A stretch of DNA of 64,000 nucleotides from Aspidiotus rigidus (Eukaryota; Arthropoda; Insecta; Hemiptera; Diaspididae). Below the pieces are notes generated by a model, which was given only the letters and a program-made list of their open reading frames with translations, was not told the origin of the DNA and did no database searches. A program made the translations under genes and the position numbers. The stretch is from positions 1,550,001 through 1,614,000 of the forward strand of contig JAVHKY010000024.1 of the NCBI GenBank assembly GCA_035079385.1, written 5' to 3'. This document shows positions 12,001 to 24,059 of the stretch, in pieces. How positions within the stretch are numbered: position 1 is the stretch's first letter; each line of letters starts with the position of its first letter.

Positions 12001-15000
12001 TCTTCTAGCATATGAGAGTCGATAAAAGTGATGTTATACGGACTTAGAATCAATCATGGGTACCCAAGACTTGATTCGCTCAATGTAATAGCAAAACGGG
12101 ACTAAATAAATTCCTAGGAATTTTCTCAGCCGAGAAAAACATTCAAGTATGGGTGTATCTTTCCTTTCTTGCCAATACACTGTACCGATCCGCTGAATAA
12201 GAGGTCGCCCTCTTTGTGTTCTTTCTTTTACACTACAGAGGCAGGAGTTCTAAGAGGACGTAGAAGCAGCTTTGTAGAACGGAGAGTACGATGGACCCAC
12301 CGGGCAAAAAAACGATTCATTAACCGCGGGTCACTACGGCCTCAAACGTAACTTCTGGCACTAGCTTGAGAAGCATAACGATGAATCTGTTCCGGCGTTT
12401 CCTTGTGAGCTCGAGCATACTCCATCTACTATACCTGATAAGAAGGGGAGAAAAATGTTGTTTTTTTTTGGGGGGGGGGGGCGAGCGGCAAAATTCAAGT
12501 TCGTTGGAAGGAAATGTGGTTTTCAATAGTTATGATTTTTTGGACTTGGAAAAAATTACTTCTAAGGAAAGTTTGCCTTGCTTGAGCTCACGAGGAAACG
12601 CGGTAACAAATTCAAAAATATTTATCGTAGTGCTCCGGATATTTGCGGCCTTATCGTTACCTTCTTCTTCTTTTTGTTATTCATTTCATAGAAATAGTGA
12701 CCAATAGTGACTATTTTGGGTCAATAGTGAGCAAATGGTGACCAAAAAAGAGAATAGTCACCCATTGGCAGGCCTGTAGAATGGGCCCTTTATGGTCGTC
12801 GTGTGTTCCCCTGTTTTCAAAACAGTCAGTATCGAAAATTCGATCGATAGTTGTCATGTGTTGTATCGTGTTCTTACTGCATTTATTCTGAGTACGCAGC
12901 ATATACAACACTTTTTTTGGTGTACACCACGCGCGTTTCCGATTTCAAATCGAGTGAAATACACTGTTAGCACGTAAGTAAATGAATGGTATGTACACTC
13001 GACGATAAGAATGACAGCCCGATATTGTGAATATTGTAAGATGAAGAGGAACAATCGAGTATAGAGTCTAACACGTCTTACTGATAGTGAAGACGAACAG
13101 GAAAGGCAAACGCGAACCGTTTATCTTCCTTCGTGCTGAGAATATTGCCTACAACTTGACGTACGAACGAAACAACCGCTGAATTAAAAATTTCGAGATA
13201 TTGGCGAATGCTAGCACATACACACATTCATATCGTACGGAAAAGAGGAAAAAAAACCGGGGGAAGAGGCGTAAATAGGAGTGTTTTCGGAATACAAATA
13301 GTAGACGTAGCGCGTCATTCAAACACGCGCCGCATTTCTTTCTCTCTCTTCTTTTTCGACGTGCAACAGTTGGATATTCAAATTTTCTCGAGACCGAAAC
13401 CGTCGAGATTTTCAATAAACCGAATATGCCGCGTCAACTTTTTCATTATTAAAGAAATACCGTACATACCACACCTACATCAATAGCACGACTGAATTGC
13501 AGCAAATTGTGTATATCATAGCTATACACTAAAAATACGAATGTTGTCACAGTAAACTGCCGAACATCCGGGAATGAAAAGTTAAGAAGTACTCAATATT
13601 CTGAAGGAGACAAAATTTGACGTTAATTACAACTAACGTCACTAAAGTTTAAATTGTTGACGACTTCCGTTCTTTGCCCAATTATTATTTTCTTTGAATG
13701 GAATTTCCCTGGTCTCAAATTTCTAGACAACCCTACGTGCAGCAAATCCGGCAGTATTTCATCTTGTTGTACAAAAGATCACAATTTCATCGAAAGGCAG
13801 TAAATCAGAATGAATTCTATACTCTAAATTACGTTTTATAAAATCGGAATGAGGGCTCACAATGCGTCAGAATCTCAGTTTTCGAAATGGCAACAGCTTA
13901 GATTTTATAGTAGTAACATGGACCGCCGCTACAGTGGGTAGACGATCCAAAATTCAGTTGGTTGCGTCCGTATCAGTTCAGATATGAACGTTTCAGCGAC
14001 CGACAGAGAGAGGATGAAATGAGCCATGCTTATTGAGGCATTTAAGGTTCAGGGCCCAACCAACTGGAGTCACCTCCACGGGCATCAGTAATAGGGGAAT
14101 TTGTGGACGCACAACTCGCTAACTCTAATACCTGGTTAGAGAGATGAGAGAAACCTGGCCTTTTTTCAGTTTCATCATGTTACTCTTACCTTATACTCAT
14201 CCTGGATAGCTCCTTTTGAATGTTACGTGAGTATTACACCTTCAAAACTGATGAATTGTATACCTGTAACCAATTTGTCTTTGCCAGTCCGTCTCAGTCT
14301 GACTTAAGAAGTCCTCTCGCCTTTCCCATAGCTGAGGACCATTATTTGCTTTTTAGCAGTCAAGGTTCTTAGACTGATTCCGGGGTCTGGTAACCAACTT
14401 TCCAACCCGTACAACATGCCAACTCTAATATCGGGATTTTCATTTTTTGTGCCTATAATTTCATTGAAATTTAGAGCTATTATCGGGTGAAAATTAGAAG
14501 TCAGATATAGGGAACCAAATGGGGTACACTCATACCGCCCGACGAACACCAAAATCGTCTCAAAATATCACCGATCACTAATAAGAGCCCACCGATTTCG
14601 AGAATGACTAATCGATTAACGAAGACAGCGCAACAGATGAGAGAGATTGGATTTGGCAATGAATATCGTAGACTGAAACCATTAGCTGTAACCATAAAAA
14701 AGATACGATTCTTCCGAATTCGTACGAGCGCCTCTTATTTCATCATTGATATATTGCACGATTTATGCGACATTCTGTACTACAGTATTACTATGGGCAG
14801 AATATGTCTTCATTATTTTCAATAGCATCGTAGTGCAGCATTATAACAATTGGCAGTTACTGTTACGTAAAATAATGATCGAATAACTCAAGATTAGACT
14901 GAGAACTTATTGCATACTCCGCGCATTCATTATTGCAACTTCGCGTTATTGTCATAATTACATACGTAAGACAGAGAGATTTTTATTATGCCGATTGAAA

Positions 15001-15980
15001 ATATACGAAGTTTAAGGCGATATTACAAAATATCGACGTTTCATTTTTTGTTCTGGCCGAAAAATATTCACAATTTTGGGTACCTTTTTAATGACTTGAA
15101 TTTTCGAGCTTTTTAATTACTTTAAGATTTTGATTGTGTAGCAGCTCATAACCGAGTGATTATAATTACGTAAATATTTTACTGAGAAAAATATATTGTA
15201 CTGGCGATTTCAACAGTTATTTCACACGAAAGATTAATTCGACGAAACAATTTTCTGCTTCCGAATATAGTTTGATGTTAAAAATAATTTTCGAAACGAT
15301 CGTCAACTCTCGGGCTTGCGACCTGCACAATAAGCGGCTCTGAAACGCGTATTAATTTCAAAGAACTTTTCACAAGTCTTCCTCCCCTCCCTCTTTCATT
15401 TACTCGACTCAGTGTTAGAATCTTACTTTTGAAGAAATTACCTAACTGCAGTACACACCAACACACTAATATTTACGCGACTCACATTCAACAGGTCTTG
15501 TTCTCGTGACATCACTAACTGATAACAGTGACTGATTACAGGCAAAAGTGCGCGTATTTGTGATCAATCATAATATAAAAATATACAGAGAACGTTTTGA
15601 TCATTTGTTGACACTGTACTCAAAATATTGAGAAATAAATTAGGAATCCAACGTTGATACATAAGAATCTAAAACTTTTCAAGTATTTGAAAATATATTT
15701 CTATATTTCTTATTTATATCCTCCTCTTAAAATATGAACAAATGATTGAATTCAATTTGAAGGTTCTAGAGGAAAAAGGAGGACTTTGAAAAGGAGCGAT
15801 CTGGATAATTAAACCTTGTGCACCTCTTGGAAGAGACCGCGTCTCCAGCTCGTTCTTTTTGGACATTCTCCCTTCTTCCCCTGCACCTTTAATTTTTTTT
15901 CTCACGAAAAATTGTATCTTGTTGAGCACCATCCAATTCGAATATCGAAAGCCGGTTAATTTCAGGGGTGCCGTGATTCC
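9076..15980. other. Long intergenic stretch, no gene recognised
   Basis: No family-level match was found on either strand. A minus frame (11,562-12,053, 163 codons) overlaps a plus frame (11,490-12,008), and neither resembles a known protein. A T9-G12 tract lies at about 12,460-12,480. A cluster of near repeats of AATAGTGAC and AATGGTGACC lies at 12,690-12,770. Confidence 0.4.
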
Positions 15981-15987
15981 CCTGGTC

Positions 15988-16255
15988 CAGGCGTGTCAAA
16001 CTCATATCATAGTACGGGCCGCATTGCAGTCTTCATCTTGCTTGCGCGGGCCACAGATTAAACCGAAAGAATATGAAAAATCTCTCATCTCTGATGTATT
16101 CAATACATACTCGCACAAGTGGAACAATGAGCGCAGCATAAAATATAATGACACCGAAAAATGGTGGGAAAGAAAGTCGAATTCTAGTTTTTAGAATTCC
16201 TTTTTCTTCTCCAGATTCTAGAAGTTGGACGCGGGCCGCGTATTTGACATACCTG
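15988..16255. mobile_element. Short non-autonomous hAT-like element
   Basis: The left end reads CAGGCGTGTCAAA. The reverse complement of the right end reads CAGGTATGTCAAA, and GCGGGCCGC blocks lie just inside, as in many hAT-type MITEs. CCTGGTCC occurs on both sides (15,981-15,988 and 16,259-16,266). It overlaps the first base of the left end and leaves a three-base gap on the right, so the target duplication is plausible but not exact. No coding remnant was seen. Confidence 0.55.
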
Positions 16256-18085
16256 CGGCCTGGTCCAATAAAGAAACCTCCCTCAAACTTTAATTTCTTA
16301 TAGCTAAAAAAAAAATTAAAAAAATAAAAAAATTATATGGGCCCCCCTAAAACGATTACGGAAAATCATCTCCATAAAAATAGCCTCACGACACCCCTGA
16401 ATTTTTGACGTCATCATGGACGAGGATGATGATTTCCTTATCAATTTATTGAAAACTATCGCAGAGATCCTTCCTAGTGGTTGACGGTCCGAATGAGAGA
16501 CGAGGACATAGATTCCTTTTTCATTTAGGCGAATGAATCTGAAAAAGGCATGTTGATAAGTGCGGCCTACAGGCATTAGTGTGCGTTTGCACCAGCCTAA
16601 TGTACTGCGGTCTTCAAAACCTTTTACCTAAAGGCGAAATATGACGACCTCATCTTAGGGTCTAGTGGCGTAGTGGTTATTGCACTCGTCGGCTTCGACT
16701 CTCGCTCGGGCCAGGCGATTTTTTCGTCATATTTCCCCTCTTCTATCCTTGTCTGTAAAGGTAATCACTTCTAATCCAAGAAGTGCTGTTTGGTTCTAAA
16801 ATCAAACTCCAGAGCATCGCAATTGGCAGTGTTGCTATTTTGAGAACTTTGGTCAAGTCTTTAGACCCTTTACTGAGGACCGAGTTTTTAAAGTAGGAAT
16901 ACCGACCCTGTAAACCGATTGCGAGGCTCTGAAGTTTTTGGAGCTTTCATTATTTCTGAATGAAGATGGAACCAAAGCGCATTAAGCCGTCAGTTTCATC
17001 TTTTGAGGCTTAAGAGTGACAACTGTTCGCTTGAAGAGGGGCAAGTATATCAGTAAATAGAACATAAAATATTTTAAATTTTAAATGACAAAAGAGCACG
17101 CGAATCCTAAAAAATCCATCCAGTATAAGACTATGCCGATGTATCGTACATCTTCTTACTAATCACGCTTCTCCCACACAAAATATTTCCACGCGAGAGC
17201 TTGCATTCATCAAAAGTTTCATACAGGATAATAACTGCAATCTTTCTGTTCTTTTTTTTTCTCTCCGGGATGATATGGCCATATTCCGCACGAGGACGAT
17301 TCAACTTGATCGTTTTATTACTAGAACGCAGTTTTCTTAAACAAAAATTACATTGTCGCGTCTGCTCGAAACTTCGTTTTCTCGAAGTATATAGACCGCA
17401 TTTCTGCTGTCGCTAATTTCAACAATAAAAATATTTTTATTGTTTTTTAGACATAGCGGCGGCACGCACTTTACGACGCGTTTCGATTTCGCAATAAAAC
17501 GAGATCGACAAAGTTATTTCAATGTGTACTCTTGCACAAAATACCAGATTACGACCAAAAAAAAAGTTGATTTACTCGTTCGTATATTCAAAGTTACGCG
17601 TCTTCTAAAGTTCGTTCAAGTGCCTAAACTTCTCGTTCGACGGATCGATTTCGAATAAAACTTGAACTGAAGTTAAAACACTTGTCCTTGACAAAAGAGA
17701 GTACTCCAAAACACCTTATGCTCATTAACGTTTCGATAAGTAACCGCACCACATAAAATTTTATAGGAGTATTTTATTTGAAATTCTTGTCAAGACGACA
17801 CTAGCGCTGCCCGATTTAAATACGCGATGGAATTCCACAAGACTGACGCTTTTGAAGAATTTCAAGAATACCTTAACGCTGGATCAGATACGATTTTCAG
17901 CTAATTCGAAGACCGAGAGAAATATGAAGGACCTCGATATGACAGAGACGAATGCAGCCTTCTCTCAGCACTGAATAAGACATGTACGCGGGAAAAAAGT
18001 CTCTCAAAAAATACTTCCAAATTACGATCCCCAATTTTTGAGCTATGAACTCCAGTAAGAAAAATTTGATATATCTTTTGACGTC
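16256..18085. other. Intergenic with tRNA-like stub, otherwise no gene recognised
   Basis: Apart from the tRNA-like sequence at 16.6-16.7 kb, only unconserved short frames were seen. Confidence 0.4.
16636..16735 (+). repeat. tRNA-like stub enclosed by a 12-bp inverted repeat
   Basis: TGGCGTAGTGG at 16,666-16,676 matches the Pol III A box. GGCTTCGACTC at 16,691-16,701 is a near B box. The gap between them is only about 14 nt, too short for an anticodon arm. GAAATATGACGA (16,636-16,647) and its exact reverse complement (16,724-16,735) bracket the unit. This could be a tRNA-derived SINE head or a tRNA pseudogene. Confidence 0.4.
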
Positions 18086-18089
18086 CCAT

Positions 18090-19800
18090 AAATGAACCCC
18101 TTTCATAGAACCTCCCAATTTTTGAATTTGAAATCGAGACCAATATGAACAGAAACTTGAAAAACGCCTCCCCGGACTTTACATCATACACATACACTTA
18201 TCATGATTAAAAATCTCCACCCAAATTCACTCTCTTACTTTCTCTCCTTGTTCAACTCCACCTTCACACAAAACACTTACCCAACTTTTTCGAAAACACC
18301 CAATATTAAAACCCAACGGAGACCGCACCTCCCCTGATTTATACCACGCTACCTATAGCCCTTTCCAATATTCTCGGCAAATTATTCCAAAAATCCTCAA
18401 CAAAAGACTTCTATGGTATTTAGAATCAAACGACATTCATTCTCTCTCCCTCCCAATATATGGTTTCAGAAAAAGAGGGAACACTGTACGACCCCTTTTT
18501 ACGACGATATCACCAACAAATCCTGCCTTTACTCCATCTTCTCCGACCTCCAGGAAGCCATTCCTCTGGTCTGGAGACAACTTACCTCTACCAAACTCCA
18601 CGAAATTGGTCTCCGAGATCCTAGAAACTTTTCTCACCGACGGAACCCATTTAGTAAGAATCCATAAGAAAACCTACTCCTCTCTCTCGGTCCAAAACGG
18701 AGTCCCCTCAAGGCGAAGTTTTTTTAGCGTTTTACTTTTCTTAATAGCTATCAATGATATCACCACACATGTCAACCCTCTCCTCCCCCAGCGTCTTTTT
18801 GATGATTTACTCGGCTAACTCTCAAAGAGCCCACCGAATCCTCCAGAAAACCCCCAACTCCATCACCGCGTGGACATCAAAAAACGGATAGATTTTTTCC
18901 CTCAAATCCTGTTCAGTTATTTTCAGAAAAAGAAACCCTATCTCATGCATCTAACCATTAATTTTACAAAATTTCGAAATTCCACCCTTTAACTACATTT
19001 AGCTTAAGTTAGGCCTCCGCTCAAAATTAGATTACGGTTCCCCGAATTATAACTCAGCCAACAAAACTGTCCTCGCCTTACTCGACCCCATCCAAACCTC
19101 CTCTCTTATTATAGCTACTAACTTAGCCTACGCGCAGAGGTCTCAGAACCCCCCTTCACTTTGGTAGATTCACCTAGCTGCCTCCCGATTTCCGTAACTT
19201 CCAATTTACAAACGAATCTCTCTGCTTCACACCAACCAACCCCCCTCCACATATATTCCATTCCAATTCAATCACCTTTTTAATAAACCGTTCATAGCGA
19301 ATCCCTTACAACCCATACATTCGATGACCCGCCCCCTTGGACTTTCCTTCAACCTAGAATACGTCTATATTTCACAGAAATCCCCAAATCCGAAAAGGTG
19401 GTTTATACAAAACACATAAGGAATCTACTTCAGGAATATCCTCACAACACACTTCCGGTGGGTCTAGACTATCCAATAAGCAGCCTACGCGTACTCGATC
19501 GACGGGAAAATAGTTTCACAACGCATACGCAACATAGCTTCTACATGGGCTTATTCACCTGCATCTCCCACCTCTACCAACAACCCCCAAACGACAAATT
19601 CTTTCATACACACCCATACAACTCTAACCCAATCATACAATGCATTTGCATTCTCCACGCTCTTGTCACCTTAGACTCAATTAACACTCAAATAATTTTC
19701 ATATGGGTCCCCGGCAATGACGCTGTTGATCAAGCCGCCATACAAGCTACCTCCTTTATCTGAATGACTAGACCACAAAAATCACTACCTTTCCCTCAGG
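18090..19800 (+). mobile_element. I/jockey-like LINE, copy A (RT plus RNase H remnant)
   Basis: Frames on the plus strand follow the order of a LINE ORF2. They begin FEIETNMNRNLKNASP (about 18,130), then ALSNILGKLFQKILNKRLLW (18,355-18,415) and YGFRKRGNTV (about 18,465). Next is SVQNGVPSRR (about 18,690), followed by LFLIAINDITTHVNP and LFDDLLG near 18,800. An RNase H segment IFIWVPGNDAVDQAA ends at about 19,760. Several frameshifts and stops make it inactive. The sequence runs directly into a hAT-like transposase remnant near 19,800, so the LINE 3' end is missing. Confidence 0.85.
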
Positions 19801-20346
19801 GAGCGGCCTTTTTCACTGATAAATTCGAGCAATTTTCCGTGCTCATCGACCAACTTCCTGACGATTCCGCGCACATGAGTAAAATGAAGGCGTTAATCAG
19901 AAATACAAATTTACCCACCGATTTGGCCTTCATAAAAACGTACGTTCCGTTCATACCGCAGACCATAACCAAGTTAGAAAGTCGAGGTTTATCGTTAGCG
20001 GATCAAGTAAACGCGATCAAAGATGTCCGAATGAGAGTTCTTTGTATACCAGGGCCCAAGGGATGCCGTTTGCAAACGAAATTCGACTCTTGTTTTCAAG
20101 AAAAATGATGGTTTCACGGAACTGAAACAACTATCTCTCGCTTTTACTAGTAGTGAGGTCGTTACTACAGAAATTTCCCGCAATTCGATCGTTCTTGCCG
20201 CTTATACTCACGCACCACTTACTTCCGTCGATTTGGAGCGGAGTTTCTCCGCATACAAATGTATTCTCTCCGATAGAAGACATAATTTGACCGTTGAGAA
20301 CGCTGAAAAGCATGTTATAATAATGCATAACAGTAAATTTGTGTAA
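19800..20346 (+). pseudogene. hAT-like transposase C-terminal remnant
   Basis: From about 19,800 the frame reads FFTDKFEQFSVLIDQLPDD, then KLESRGLSLADQVNAIKDV. One frameshift occurs near 20,100. After it the frame reads APLTSVDLERSFSAYKCILS, then NLTVENAEKHVIIMHNSKF, and a stop at 20,344-20,346. The SVDLERSFS block near the C-terminus is the hAT dimerisation-domain pattern of CGBP1-like transposases. The N-terminal DNA-binding part is absent. It has lost one frame only and is less decayed than LINE A, which it abuts. Confidence 0.75.
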
Positions 20347-22607
20347 AAATTTGACGTAAAAAAATGTACTTCGTTCAATTCATGAAAATTTTTTGTTTTC
20401 CCGACATTTTTCCTTCAAAATATTAGCACTGAAAATCTCACGTTTTTCTACCAGAAAATCCGGTCTTTACTTATGACTGGCCAAAAGGTAGAAATTGAAT
20501 ATAACGTTGTCCAAGGGGATTAAAATTTCAATCATTGAATCCAATATAATATTGTTAAAACCGACAGGAATTTATACTTCTTCCATAGCAGCTGGGACTC
20601 GCTAATTTAATCGTTGTAAACGGTAAATCGCTAAAAGCGGTATCGCTATTCGCGATTTCTACTGTATTATTGTTTCTCACTGTCGGTATGTAACCTAAAA
20701 ATCTAACTGGACCAAAAAAAAATACGCGAAAAAGTAATGAAATTCTAACTAGTTCGTAACCCTCAAATTTGTTTCGTGTTCGGGCAAACATCCAAAAAGG
20801 AGAGCTTATTTGCGAGTTACTTTCTTTTCTTCTAAGAAGAAGCGGCACAACGCAACGTAACGCATTGAAATACTTATTTTCTCCTGCCGAGATTTTCGTC
20901 AGCATATTTTTATATCATTTCTAAACTCATCCGTACAAACGAAAAATGTCGATTCATTTTCATTTTTTCTGCTCCCCTCTTCGCCTCTCATACCTTGCAA
21001 TGTATTTTCCTTATTCTTTTTCTCTCTGGCATTATTTTTTTTTTTACCCTGCAAGATACTACGAACTTGTGACTATCCAACGTGAAGAATGATCGTGAAT
21101 TTTCTCTCATTGTAATTCGCTATACCACCATTATTTACGCGCGAATAACAAATACATGCATTGCATGTGTGTGCGCATAGTGCGTATACCACGACTAACT
21201 GAAATTCTTAGGTCACTGGGTCACCGCCAAAATGAATCAAAAGAATAATTGCAAGCGTTACTTCGCGTGGTTTTATTCACACGCGTCGATACATGTAGAA
21301 TGCTCATCATTACGGCTGTATTATCTAACATCCTGATAATATTCACGAATTTATTGACCTATACATTAAAAACCACTCTTCTTTTCGATTTCTCGTTGGC
21401 ACGAAAATATTATATCTCGAGCTTTACCAGACTAGCGCAACAGCCACGTGGTTCTCTCGACACTCTCGATTTCATTAGTGATTTATACAAACGCAAACGA
21501 ACGCTGTGGATATCAGAATTTTGTTGTCCAGAAACAAGTACATGATAAAATTCTTGTTTTTTTTTTCATATTAGCACAAGCATTACGGTTTTTTTTTTTT
21601 CTTTAATTTCCCTACCACGATGAAGCGCTCATATTATTTTCCTGAGAATTTTTCACTTACATTATTAGCTAAAAATATCATCCGAAATTGATACATTTCA
21701 TAACTCGTAATAAGTGAACCGCTTACCAACCATCAAGGTCACATTCGTTCTTTTTTAGGCTGACAAAAAAACTGCTAATTCGTATTACGTCGAAAGTATT
21801 ATGCTTTAAAAAGAAAAATTCCATTCATTTCCGCATAATCTAAACAAATCCGAAAGAAATGACCAAACCTCATTAAAATTTCAACATCATTATACCAGAT
21901 TGTTATCTCGCGGTACAAAAATATTACTACTATGTAATATTTTCAAGACAAATCGCTGTAAATAAAAATTGAGCGACGTAATTACCACTCCTAACTACAC
22001 CGACACTCATACCTGTAGTATCTTTAGTGTTTTATTTATATTTTTCGACAATTACTCGTATCTTTACGAGCCATAGCTCCGAACAACATTGATGTACGTT
22101 AGTCGAAAAATAAATAAAGGTCGCTAATTCGAGATAAATTGATAACAATATAGAAAACTTGAGGAAGAATATAGCCGCTCGAGAAAACGATCGAAGATGA
22201 TCTTGAGACAACCGACAACTATTCTCGAAAAACGACTCATCAATACGGCCATATGCTTGGAATCAATTGAAGCGAGCTTGGCGATCTGCTCTTTTCAGGC
22301 TAGCTCACAAGAAATGCTAATCATATTAGGCGTATATTTAAAATATGTCTCTGATAATAAATACTCATCTTCATACACCAATAAGAAGCGGGAGCGACTA
22401 TCGATACATCAACATCCATTCATCCGGAAGTTGAGGTCGCTGCTGCTCCACAAACGCTGTAAGAGAGCTGAATAGTGGCCGTCTAAAGGCTAGCTATCTT
22501 GCTTTCACACGGAACTGAGTGCAAGAGCAAGAAGAAAATGAAGAGGTGGTAACAGAGAAGGTGAGGGGCATGTGATGCAGCCATACCCACGCATGGTCTA
22601 TCTAGGA
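20347..22607. other. Intergenic, no gene recognised
   Basis: Short frames only, with T-rich tracts near 21,030 and 21,590. The last eight bases, ATCTAGGA (22,600-22,607), are the left target-site copy of the next element. Confidence 0.5.
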
Positions 22608-24002
22608 CAGTGATTCCCAACTGGGGTGTCTCGTCACCTTGGGGTGACGCGAAGTACACGAGAAAATAAGTTAGAAATAAGCCGAAAATATAAATGAAAT
22701 CCACGTACATATATAGACACAAACAAGAGTAGCAACAGAGGAAAACTAATTTAAAGATAGTGTAATCAAGTCTAGTTTTTGTAATATAAATTGGACATGT
22801 TCCTGCATAGCTACCGTAAATCTTTTCATTGAAAGGAAGTGTATCTCTCTTCATATCGTTTGCATCAGTAGTACTTTTGTGTGTACTAATGTCCCAAGTG
22901 TTCTTATCATCTCAACACACTGTTTCCTCCACAGAGAGGCACTCATAACGAAAACTGAGCGAAGACTTTCGGGCGACATTGAACGATGCTGTGCATGTGG
23001 TAAACTACATCAAAGGAAGACATTTGAAAAGTCGAACTTTTGCTGCGATCTGCGAATCAATGGACAGTGACTTCAGGTGTCTCTTGTATCATACGGAGAT
23101 TAGATGGTTATCCAGAGGAAAGGTGATGGCCCGACTTTACGAGATGAAGGAAGAAATTATGTTATTTCTTATGGCCGAAGACAATGAGAAATATGCGGAT
23201 CTCTTTGCAGATGACGATTGGAGAGCAAAGTTGGCTTACTTGGCTGATATATTTGGGCATCTTAACGTCGTTAATATTCCTTTACAAGGGCCCACAGATA
23301 CAATTCTAGGAGCCACAGACAAACTATGAGCTTTCCGAGAGAAACTTACGCTGTGGCAGACTCAACTGGAAAAAGGAAATGTAACAATGTTTTCACTTCT
23401 CTCCAACGAAGGAAACGTGAATCCAGACCTCTTGCGACCCATAAAAAATCATCTACAAAGCCTACAAACAGTTTGCACCAGTTACTTCCCCGACTTGGAA
23501 ATACCACGGTATGACTGGATACGTAACCCTTTTTCCAGTACAGTGTGGCAGAATTTCGATTTTAAGCTTCAGTATGCAGCTATTGAGCTGAAAAACGATT
23601 GCACGCTGCAGCTGAAATTCAATGATGTCTCCTAGATTTCACTCCAAGACGAATATCCCGAACTCTCAACGAAAGCAATAAATCTCTTGCTTCAATTTTC
23701 AACTTCATGGTTATGCGAGCACGGATTTTCCGCCCCGGTTAATGTCAAAAATAAAAAAAGACAGAGGCTCACGGAAGCGGCATTGCGAATCTGTTTGTCC
23801 AACCTTTCACCTCGAATTGATGTACTCTGTAAGAATCACCAAGGACAAATTGCTCACTAATACTACGTTATAATAATATAATACTACTTTATTCATTATG
23901 TCTTTTTTACTTTTTTTCTCGATGGGACAGGCGTTGGGGTGTCTCGTATTTTCAATGATACACGAAAGGGTGTCGCGACTCGAAAAAGGTTGGGAACCAC
24001 TG
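22608..24002 (+). mobile_element. hAT transposon (ZBED5/FAM200-like transposase), internally decayed
   Basis: The left end CAGTGATTCCCAAC and the reverse complement of the right end, CAGTGGTTCCCAAC, form the terminal inverted repeat. An exact 8-bp duplication ATCTAGGA flanks the element (22,600-22,607 and 24,003-24,010), which is the hAT signature. At 1,395 bp it is shorter than an autonomous element. The N-terminal BED-finger part of the transposase is missing, and the plus strand carries only the catalytic C-terminal half. Confidence 0.93.
22945..23860 (+). pseudogene. hAT transposase remnant (ZBED5/FAM200-like)
   Basis: The frame runs LNDAVHVVNYIKGRHLKSRT, then LLYHTEIRWLSRGKVMARLY, then LAYLADIFGHLNVVNIPLQG, all typical of ZBED5/FAM200-type hAT transposases. 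In-frame stops fall at about 23,327 (TGA) and 23,633 (TAG). An upstream frameshift near 22,950 separates the first piece. The end carries a degraded hATC region around LLLQFSTSWLCEHGFS and stops at 23,858-23,860. It cannot make an active enzyme. Confidence 0.88.
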
Positions 24003-24059
24003 ATCTAGGAAGAGGAGTGCCGTTTATTGATGGACCAACAAAATTGCCGATCAAGGAAA

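Noticed and set aside
11562..12053. 163-codon minus frame
   Set aside because: No recognised domain. It overlaps an equally plausible plus frame, so neither strand can be called.
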